Source: Deltaproteobacteria bacterium RBG_16_54_11 (lineage in GTDB: Bacteria > Desulfobacterota > B13-G15 > RBG-16-54-18). From it: a DNA stretch of 12,305 bases. The position numbers and the translations under genes are program-made. Below, piece by piece: positions 7,124-12,305 of this stretch. Location: positions 2,829 to 15,133 of the forward strand of contig MGQS01000086.1 in NCBI GenBank assembly GCA_001797905.1. The letters run 5' to 3'. Under the pieces are notes generated by a model that saw only the letters and a list, made by a program, of their open reading frames with translations, searched no databases and was not told where the DNA came from. The stretch's first letter is position 1, and each line of letters starts with the position of its first letter.

Positions 7124-7776
7124 GCTGCCATTTCTCCCCGGTAAAGGGGTATGGTCCTCTTCCTGTATTGAGCCACCAGGCCTGTATTGTGGGTTGCCAC
7201 CACGACGGTTGTCCCCAAGTTGTTGACCTTCTCCAAGAGGTCCAGTATCTCCACCGTGAGGTCAGGGTCCAAATTGCCCGTGGGCTCGTCCGCCAGGATG
7301 ATGGATGGGGTATTGGCCAAGGCACGAGCGATGGCTACCCGCTGTTGCTCCCCTCCCGATAATTTAAGGGGGGGTTGTCTCAAGACCCGCTCATCCAATC
7401 CCACCACCTTCAAGACCTGCCTGGCCCTTTTCGGGATCTCCCTCTTGTTGTACCCCAGGGCTCTGAGGACCAGCGCGATATTGTCATAAACGGTCTTGTT
7501 GTTTAACAGTTTGAAATCCTGGAAAACAAACCCCACCTCTCTGCGCAGCAGCGGTATCTGAGAGTGCTTGATCCTGGACAGATTTCTTTTGTTGACCAGG
7601 ATCTCCCCCTGATCCGGCCTCTCCATACGGATGATCAATTTCAACAGCGTCGTCTTTCCCGCCCCGCTGGGCCCGGTGACGAAGACAAATTCGCCCTTTT
7701 CTATCTTAAAGCTGACATTGGCCAGGGCCTTGATATTTCCCGGGTATGTCTTGTAGACCTTAAAGAATTGGATCAT
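7120..7776 (-). CDS. ftsE: FtsE, cell division ATP-binding protein
   Basis: FtsE is the cytoplasmic ATPase that works with FtsX at the division site. The 218-residue product begins MIQFFKVYKTYPG, the usual FtsE N-terminus, and holds a full ABC set: Walker A GPSGAGKTT (35-43, Lys41), Q-loop Gln86 in VFQDFKLL, signature LSGGEQQR (139-146), Walker B IILADEP (159-165) with the D-loop GNLD, and the switch His196 in ATHN. I chose the ATG at 7776 by family length; the frame stays open for another 96 bases upstream but that tail (Gly/Asp/Arg-rich) matches nothing I know. The ribosome site is weak, since the nearest GGAGG (7796-7800) is 19 bases away. It is the first gene of the five-gene minus-strand operon. 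Confidence 0.96.
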   Translation of the reverse strand: MIQFFKVYKTYPGNIKALANVSFKIEKGEFVFVTGPSGAGKTTLLKLIIRMERPDQGEILVNKRNLSRIKHSQIPLLRREVGFVFQDFKLLNNKTVYDNIALVLRALGYNKREIPKRARQVLKVVGLDERVLRQPPLKLSGGEQQRVAIARALANTPSIILADEPTGNLDPDLTVEILDLLEKVNNLGTTVVVATHNTGLVAQYRKRTIPLYRGEMAA

Positions 7777-7886
7777 ATAACCGTCTTTATGCCCACCTCC
7801 GTCAGGGCTGCCCCTGTCTCCGCTCATGCGGATACCATCTTCTCGGAAAGGACCCCGCGGCGTCTTCGTCAAATAATATCAGCGCT

Positions 7887-7915
7887 ATAGTAGCCTATTA
7901 TGACATTGAATGCAA
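7887..7915 (-). promoter_or_regulatory. Candidate sigma-70 promoter for the ftsE operon
   Basis: On the minus strand, TTGCAT (7915-7910) and TACTAT (7892-7887) are separated by exactly 17 bases. Both hexamers are only partial matches to consensus. Transcription would start near 7880, leaving a leader of about 100 bases before ftsE. The 263-base divergent region 7777-8039 holds no other convincing gene; this is the best promoter I can see in it for the leftward operon. Confidence 0.3.
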
Positions 7916-8019
7916 GGATGAGCAGGATGATGCGAGGCGCTTGCGATTTCATCCGATTTCCGTTAACCTGTGGTGGTAGAGAATAGGACACGGTACCCTG
8001 GGCCACAATAGAAATCACC

Positions 8020-8043
8020 ATGGAACAAACCACGAACAGGTGA
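8020..8043 (+). other. Possible 7-codon upstream ORF overlapping the hydrolase start
   Basis: An ATG at 8020 opens the peptide MEQTTNR and stops at TGA 8041-8043, which overlaps the hydrolase GTG (8040-8042) as GTGA. This is the layout used for translational coupling. There is no good ribosome site before the ATG, and so short a frame can arise by chance, so it is only a possibility. Confidence 0.2.
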
Positions 8044-8879
8044 AAAGGGAAACGCCTTTGATAATCCGGTTACTCTTCTACGGGGCTATCGGTTGCGGCG
8101 TGCTGGTTTTAGCGGCGTACCTGTGGCAACGGAGGATGGTGTATTTTCCCGATCGCGCAAAGCCGTCGGAGAGCCGCGTCCGGGCACTTGGCTTGCGGTT
8201 TTGGCCAGACTCCGGCGATGCATACAGGGGTTTTATCGGTATGGCGGCCCCTGCCGGCAAGAAAGGTACGGTCGTGGCGTTTCACGGCAATGCAGGGGCC
8301 GCAGGGGACCGCACCTACTATGTGCACGCGCTGGCGCCGTTGGGTTATCGCGTTGTGGTGGCCGAATATCCGGGGTACGGCGGGCGGCCGGGAAGGTTGG
8401 GCGAACGTCATTTTGTAAAAGATGCGAAGGAGACGGTGCGACGCGCGTATGAGGAATTTGGCGACCCGGTGTTCCTGTTGGGCGAATCATTGGGCAGTGG
8501 GGTGGCTGCGGCAGTTGCCGCCGATCCATCGCTTCCCGTGGAGGGGGGGGTTTTGATAACGCCCTGGGATTCGCTGCCGGACGTGCGCCAGACGCTCTAT
8601 TGGCACTTACCCATACGGTGGTTGGTGCGCGACAAATACGACAACATCCGCGCTTTACAAGCGTTCAGTAAGCCGGTTGCCGTTGCGCTGGCGGAAGGGG
8701 ATGAGATCATACCCCAAAAACGTTCCCTGCGGCTGTATGAGGCATTGGCTGCTCCGAAACGGCTGTGGGTTTTCATAGGCGCCGGACACAACAGCTGGCC
8801 GGCAGGTCCGAACGAGGCGTGGTGGCGCGAGGTAATGGATTTCGTATCGGCACAACACGGCAAGCCGGGGCCCAGGTAA
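8040..8879 (+). CDS. Membrane-anchored alpha/beta hydrolase (Bem46/YfhR-like)
   Basis: A serine hydrolase of the alpha/beta fold, 279 residues, with an N-terminal membrane anchor (about 8-28) followed by basic residues (WQRRMVYFPD), so the catalytic domain probably sits on one face of the inner membrane. The triad is complete: Ser150 in the nucleophile elbow GESLGS, Asp221 in EGDEIIP and His250 in GAGHNSW; HGNAGAAGDR (82-91) supplies the oxyanion hole. The YFPDR after the anchor and the HGN/GES spacing resemble Bem46/YfhR-type hydrolases, whose substrates are poorly known, so the reaction cannot be named. The GTG at 8040 has no clear ribosome site; an in-frame TTG at 8058 has AAGGGA 7 bases upstream and may be the real start. 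It is divergent from ftsE and stands alone. Confidence 0.85.
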   Translation: MKRETPLIIRLLFYGAIGCGVLVLAAYLWQRRMVYFPDRAKPSESRVRALGLRFWPDSGDAYRGFIGMAAPAGKKGTVVAFHGNAGAAGDRTYYVHALAPLGYRVVVAEYPGYGGRPGRLGERHFVKDAKETVRRAYEEFGDPVFLLGESLGSGVAAAVAADPSLPVEGGVLITPWDSLPDVRQTLYWHLPIRWLVRDKYDNIRALQAFSKPVAVALAEGDEIIPQKRSLRLYEALAAPKRLWVFIGAGHNSWPAGPNEAWWREVMDFVSAQHGKPGPR

Positions 8880-8964
8880 GAATATAAGAATTATCTGGCT
8901 TTTCTTTTCAGGCAGGTATATGATTGGACAATGGTATGGAGACCCCGCATTGCATCTTCAGGCG

Positions 8965-8986
8965 CGCCTTATCCCGGGATAAGGCG
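8965..8986. promoter_or_regulatory. Perfect 22-bp palindrome upstream of typA
   Basis: CGCCTTATCCC at 8965-8975 is followed with no spacer by its exact reverse complement at 8976-8986. The 245-base gap 8880-9124 between the hydrolase and typA contains no gene that I can support. No T-run follows the palindrome, which argues against a terminator, so a binding site for a dimeric regulator is the more likely role. It is 138 bases upstream of the typA start and 85 bases after the hydrolase stop. I see no convincing promoter in the rest of the gap. Confidence 0.5.
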
Positions 8987-9124
8987 GAGTGATTGTCTTG
9001 AGCGTACAGAAGCAGTGAGAAGGAAGTACATGTTTTTTTGGATTGATTCCTTTTATCCTCCTAGTTCTCCGCCCAGGTAATCAGAACCTTCATCGAGCCA
9101 TTAATAATAGTATAGTGAGTAGCT

Positions 9125-10945
9125 ATGAAACAGGGTAACATTAGAAATATCGCCATCATCGCCCATGTAGATCACGGGAAGACAACGCTTGTAGACCAGC
9201 TTTTCAGGCAGAGCGGGATGTTTCGCGATAACGAGGTGGTCGAAGAGCGGCTCATGGATTCGCTGGATCTCGAGAGAGAGCGGGGCATCACCATCTCTTC
9301 AAAGAACGGTTCCTTTGTCTATAAGGATTTCTTCATTAATATTATCGACACCCCGGGGCATGCGGATTTCGGCGGCCAGGTCGAACGGGTCCTTAAGATG
9401 GCTGATGGCGCCCTTCTCCTTGTGGATGCGGCGGAAGGGCCAATGCCCCAGACCCGCTTTGTCCTGCACAAGGCGCTCACCATGCACATGCCCGTTATAG
9501 TCGTTATCAATAAGATAGATAAGCCGGCGGCCCGGTGTGCCTGGGCAGTCGATCAGGTTTTTGATCTTTTTGTAAAACTGGGGGCGCCCGACGATCTACT
9601 TGATTTTCCCGTTATGTATACCTCTGCAAAAGAGGGTTACGCCACACGCGACTATACCCAGAACCACGGCACCATGGTTCCTCTTTTCGAAATGATCGTG
9701 AATGCCGTTCCTCCTCCGACCGGAAACCCCGAAGCCCCCCTGCAGATGCTGGTGAGCTCGCTCTCCTATTCTCCCTTTCTCGGGAGACTCGCTATAGGAA
9801 AGATAACCTCCGGGCTGTTAAACACGAACAGAGACGCAGCCGTCATAAAAGCCGACGGTTCCATGTCGCCTGCCCGCATCACGAAGATCTACCGGTTCAG
9901 AGGCAACGGCAAGGAAGAGATTGAAACCGCCGGTGCCGGCGAAATCGTGTCGGTAGCAGGGATGGAATCCGTTGTGGTTGGCGAGACCCTTGCCGACCCT
10001 GAATATCCTCTCGCACTTCCCGGCATCACGGTCGATCCGCCGACACTCTCCATGAACTTCATCCCTAACGACTCGCCCTTTTCCGGCAAGGAGGGAAGGT
10101 TTCTTACGTCGAGACATCTCCGTGAGCGTCTCATTCGCGAGACGCTGTCGGACGTTGCCCTCGCGGTAGAAGAGATGCACGATGGTATTGGATATAAGGT
10201 ATCCGGCAGAGGCGAGCTTCACCTCTCGATCCTTATAGAAACGATGCGCAGGGAGGGCTATGAATTTCAGGTCACACGCCCCAGGGTTATACTCAAAGAG
10301 GGAAAGGGGGGAACGCTTGAACCCTATGAAGAACTGACGATCGATGTCGACGGCGCCTATGCAGGCACGGTGATCGAAAATCTCGGGAAAAGGAAAGGCC
10401 AGATGGTCGACATGCACCACGATAACGGGATGGTCAGGATGCGGTACCGGGTTCCGACCAGAGGGCTTATCGGTTTCCGCTCGGAATTTCTGACCGAGAC
10501 AAAAGGTATGGGCACGATGAGCTACATATTTGACTGTTATGACAGTCACGCCGGCGCAATAAAGAACCGGAACAACGGAGCCCTTGTGGTAAAAGACCAG
10601 TGCAGCACCGTGGCGTATGCCCTGTTCAACCTTCAGGAAAGGGGGCAGCTGTTTCTCGGGCCCGGCGAAAAGGTTTACGGTGGCCAGATCATCGGAGAAC
10701 ACAGCCGTGAAAACGACCTCGTGGTGAACCCTGCCAAAGGGAAAAAGCTTACCAACATGAGGGCCGCGGGCTCTGATGACGCCGTTGTCCTTCCCCCCTG
10801 CAGGAAGATGAGCCTGGAAGAATGCATTTCCTACATCAATGATGACGAGCTCGTTGAAATAACCCCCTCCTCAATCAGATTGAGAAAGATCATGCTCGAC
10901 GAGAATCAGCGCAAAAGGGCCAGATTGACCGCAGAAAAGCAATGA
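9125..10945 (+). CDS. typA: TypA/BipA ribosome-associated translational GTPase
   Basis: TypA/BipA is a GTPase related to EF-G and LepA that binds ribosomes and aids 50S assembly and growth under stress or cold. The 606-residue product has the family length and order: GTPase domain with G1 AHVDHGKT (13-20), G2 RGITI (53-57), G3 DTPGH (75-79), G4 NKID (129-132) and G5 TSAKE (166-170); then a beta-barrel domain, EF-G-like domains (VSGRGELHLSILIE, RGLIGFRSEF) and the TypA C-terminal domain (NDLVVNPAKGKKLTNMRAAG). Residue 85 is Gln where translational GTPases usually have Glu (GGEVERV). The start at 9125 matches the family N-terminus although the ribosome site is weak. Third codon positions seem richer in T than in the ftsE operon. 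No terminator is evident; a small membrane protein gene follows 54 bases later. Confidence 0.97.
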   Translation: MKQGNIRNIAIIAHVDHGKTTLVDQLFRQSGMFRDNEVVEERLMDSLDLERERGITISSKNGSFVYKDFFINIIDTPGHADFGGQVERVLKMADGALLLVDAAEGPMPQTRFVLHKALTMHMPVIVVINKIDKPAARCAWAVDQVFDLFVKLGAPDDLLDFPVMYTSAKEGYATRDYTQNHGTMVPLFEMIVNAVPPPTGNPEAPLQMLVSSLSYSPFLGRLAIGKITSGLLNTNRDAAVIKADGSMSPARITKIYRFRGNGKEEIETAGAGEIVSVAGMESVVVGETLADPEYPLALPGITVDPPTLSMNFIPNDSPFSGKEGRFLTSRHLRERLIRETLSDVALAVEEMHDGIGYKVSGRGELHLSILIETMRREGYEFQVTRPRVILKEGKGGTLEPYEELTIDVDGAYAGTVIENLGKRKGQMVDMHHDNGMVRMRYRVPTRGLIGFRSEFLTETKGMGTMSYIFDCYDSHAGAIKNRNNGALVVKDQCSTVAYALFNLQERGQLFLGPGEKVYGGQIIGEHSRENDLVVNPAKGKKLTNMRAAGSDDAVVLPPCRKMSLEECISYINDDELVEITPSSIRLRKIMLDENQRKRARLTAEKQ

Positions 10946-10999
10946 AAGCACCGCGCCTTTAACAGAAAGGCACCGGGGACAGCGGCACGGAGACTCAAC

Positions 11000-11239
11000 A
11001 TGAAGGATCTTTATAAAAAGGCAAAGAGGCTCGTAATCGCGATAATAGGTTTTACCGTTTTGTTGATCGGCGTTTTAATGATTGCGACGCCCGGGCCCTC
11101 TATACTCGTAATACCGCTTGGCTTGGCAATCCTTGCCACTGAATTTATTTGGGCTAGGAGGCTGCTTAACAACGTAAGAGGTCCATTACAAGACAAGGCA
11201 CTTCGCCCCTTTCGCTGGTTCAAACGGCGGTTTCTTTAA
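11000..11239 (+). CDS. Small PGPGW-family membrane protein
   Basis: The 79-residue product has a basic N-terminus (MKDLYKKAKR), two close hydrophobic segments (about 11-29 and 33-51) joined by ATPGPS, then ATEFIWARRLL and a basic tail rich in Phe, Arg and Lys. This arrangement (a PGPG/PGPS turn between two helices, followed by ATEF-WARRLL) matches the PGPGW family of small putative membrane proteins, whose function is not established. The ATG has a GGAG about 8 bases upstream. It lies 54 bases after typA on the same strand and may share its transcript, but no functional link is known to me. Confidence 0.85.
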   Translation: MKDLYKKAKRLVIAIIGFTVLLIGVLMIATPGPSILVIPLGLAILATEFIWARRLLNNVRGPLQDKALRPFRWFKRRFL

Positions 11240-11311
11240 TCACAGGCAGAGATGTCCGGTATCATGAAAAGAGAATGAGCCCCGCACCCTAATTTTTATG
11301 GTTAACCGCTT

Positions 11312-11339
11312 TTGCTAAATTGGATACCTATGATAAAAT
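11312..11339 (+). promoter_or_regulatory. Candidate promoter for the DUF2845 gene
   Basis: TTGCTA (11312-11317) and TAAAAT (11334-11339, 5 of 6 to consensus) are spaced by 16 bases. A second option, TTGCCC (11345-11350) with GATAAT (11369-11374), has an 18-base spacer. The 225-base gap 11240-11464 is AT-richer than its surroundings and holds no supportable gene. Transcription from the first would start about 120 bases before the coding region. Confidence 0.35.
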
Positions 11340-11464
11340 CATGCTTGCCCAAACTGGACAATTTCGGCGATAATTCAGCAACACATCACAGTTACGCATA
11401 ATTTCACGATACTTATTGTTGGGGCGAACGGTCCAGGCATTCCCTGCCGAGGGAGGTCAAAGCG

Positions 11465-12085
11465 ATGAAGATTGTGTCCCTTGTGATTGCTCTTTCAATT
11501 ATTGCACTCCTACCGGGTGCCGGCGTGTGCTCGGGGTACCGTTGTGAGGGGAAGATAATCTCCGTCGGTGATACGAGCGGCGAGCTACTCGCGAAATGCG
11601 GCGAACCCGACTGGAAACAGTCCCACACCGAGGAAATCGTTAAGACCCTCGATGAAGACAATAAACGAAAGATTATCATTGATGTGGAAGAGTGGACCTA
11701 CAACCTCGGCCCCCGGCGCTTCATGCGCATCTTCAAGCTCAAGAATGGCAAGGTAGTGGACATACGGCTCGGAGATTACGGCTACGCCGAAGAAGGGATG
11801 AACCAGATTCAATGCGGCGCACAGAGCGTTTCGGTGGGCGACTCTGCTGCCGAGGTGGTGGCAAAATGCGGTGAGCCGGCGTGGAAGGATGAGCGCGAAG
11901 AGATCATCCGGGAGCGGCTCGACGACGACACGATACGCAAGGTCTACATCACGGTTGAGGCTTGGACGTATAATTTCGGGCCGAACCAGTTCCTGCGCAT
12001 CTTCACCTTGCGAAACGGAAAGGTCACGAACATCCGGACCGGCGGGCGCGGCTATGAGGCGAAGCCGAATCAAGAAGAGCAGTAA
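11465..12085 (+). CDS. Secreted protein with two tandem DUF2845 domains
   Basis: The 206-residue product begins with a signal peptide (1-23; ALLPGAGVCSG) and is then almost entirely two copies of a DUF2845-like domain, roughly 26-108 and 116-198. Landmarks repeat at exactly 90 residues: Cys27/Cys117, VGD 34-36/124-126, AKCGEP 43-48/133-138, WTYN 77-80/167-170, GP 82-83/172-173, NGKV 94-97/184-187. About 44 of 82 aligned positions are identical with no gap. Each copy has two Cys 18 residues apart, so a disulfide per domain in the periplasm is plausible. The family has no known function. Cys22 is not in a good lipobox (Val at -1). The ATG has GGGAGG about 9 bases upstream. The gene appears to be its own unit. 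Confidence 0.88.
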   Translation: MKIVSLVIALSIIALLPGAGVCSGYRCEGKIISVGDTSGELLAKCGEPDWKQSHTEEIVKTLDEDNKRKIIIDVEEWTYNLGPRRFMRIFKLKNGKVVDIRLGDYGYAEEGMNQIQCGAQSVSVGDSAAEVVAKCGEPAWKDEREEIIRERLDDDTIRKVYITVEAWTYNFGPNQFLRIFTLRNGKVTNIRTGGRGYEAKPNQEEQ

Positions 12086-12096
12086 CAACCGGCTAT

Positions 12097-12132
12097 TGTC
12101 CAGAGAAAAAACGTTTTCCCATTTTTTGGACA
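12097..12132. terminator. Possible terminator-like inverted repeat after the DUF2845 gene
   Basis: TGTCC (12097-12101) pairs with GGACA (12128-12132), and A6 (12106-12111) with T6 (12122-12127), with AGAG bulged on the left arm. A perfect palindrome AAAACGTTTT lies within (12108-12117). It begins 12 bases after the stop codon. The T6 could act as a terminator tail, but the pairing is A/T-rich and the fold is ambiguous. Confidence 0.35.
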
Positions 12133-12142
12133 GCTTGGGGAA

Positions 12143-12305
12143 ATGATGAGTGCCAACGGTGATGCACAGGGCGGGTATAGGATCATCAGCGTGTCTGTGG
12201 GAAAGGTACTCGTAGGAGGCTTTGGCGAGGTGCCCCCCTATCAAGGAGAGATGGCGCCGGGGCTGGTGCCTTATGATGCGATGGTTTGGTTTAGACTCGA
12301 GAAGG
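12143..12305 (+). CDS. Unrecognised open frame, cut by the right edge
   Basis: From the ATG at 12143 (or the adjacent ATG at 12146, with GGGGA just upstream) the frame stays open for 54 codons to the window edge. It starts MMSANGDAQGGYRIISVSVG and ends near AMVWFRLEK. There is no signal peptide or membrane segment in this part. The mix of Gly, Val and Ser with G/C-rich third positions is compatible with real coding, but I do not recognise a family and the piece is short. If real, it lies 57 bases after the DUF2845 stop on the same strand. Confidence 0.45.
   Translation, partial: MMSANGDAQGGYRIISVSVGKVLVGGFGEVPPYQGEMAPGLVPYDAMVWFRLEK

Noticed and set aside
8880..9124. tRNA, riboswitch or small gene in the gap before typA
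   Set aside because: Apart from the palindrome I found no cloverleaf, no conserved riboswitch core that I recognise and no frame with a ribosome site.
9818..10702. 294-codon minus-strand open frame inside typA
   Set aside because: TypA motifs run uninterrupted through the other strand, and the antisense product shows no domain.
10955..10971. GCCTTT-AACAG-AAAGGC hairpin after typA as a terminator
   Set aside because: The stem is only six pairs and is followed by ACCGGGGACAG, with no T-run, so an intrinsic terminator is not supported.
11585..12244. 219-codon minus-strand open frame over the DUF2845 gene
   Set aside because: The plus strand has a signal peptide, a strong ribosome site and two repeated domains; the reverse frame only reflects that duplication.

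Overview
The window looks like a piece of a GC-rich Gram-negative chromosome. I infer a member of the Desulfobacterota/'Deltaproteobacteria' or a related lineage. The reasons are the ftsE-ftsX-envC-ctpA-(YibQ-like) gene order, the envelope-targeted small proteins (PGPGW and DUF2845 families) and the C/G-run intergenic inverted repeat. No rRNA or other strong taxonomic marker is present, so this placement is tentative. No tRNA, rRNA, CRISPR array, transposase or phage gene is visible.

Layout. (1) 2-1811, plus strand: the 3' part of hisA, then hisF, then pgpA, packed with 0-4 bases between genes; the end of a histidine operon with a phospholipid phosphatase added. (2) 1812-1982: an intergenic stretch with a C/G-run inverted repeat, followed by a promoter/operator region made of repeated ATACAC/GTGTAT hexamers. 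(3) 1983-2593, plus strand: a complete VapBC type II toxin-antitoxin pair with an ATGA overlap. (4) 2618-7776, minus strand, read from right to left: ftsE, ftsX, an envC-like LytM activator, a ctpA S41 protease and a YibQ-type divergent polysaccharide deacetylase. This is one tight operon for septal peptidoglycan cleavage and its control. (5) 8040-8879, plus strand: a membrane-anchored alpha/beta hydrolase. (6) 8880-9124: an intergenic region holding a perfect 22-bp palindrome. (7) 9125-10945: typA/bipA GTPase. (8) 11000-11239: a PGPGW-type small membrane protein. (9) 11465-12085: a secreted protein made of two DUF2845 domains repeated at exactly 90 residues. (10) 12143 to the right edge: the start of an unrecognised reading frame.

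How the genes work together. In the minus-strand block, FtsE (ATPase) and FtsX (membrane) are the known regulators of EnvC, which switches on amidases at the septum. The LytM domain here has lost the usual zinc ligands, as expected of an activator and not of an enzyme. CtpA and the deacetylase-like protein are then co-transcribed with this module, which suggests that proteolytic control and removal or trimming of glycan are coupled to daughter-cell separation.

I did not find a clearly new biological system. The points most worth checking are the unusual vapBC operator/promoter geometry, the EnvC-CtpA-deacetylase coupling, the 22-bp palindrome before typA, the exact DUF2845 duplication, and a Glu-to-Gln change beside the TypA G3 motif.
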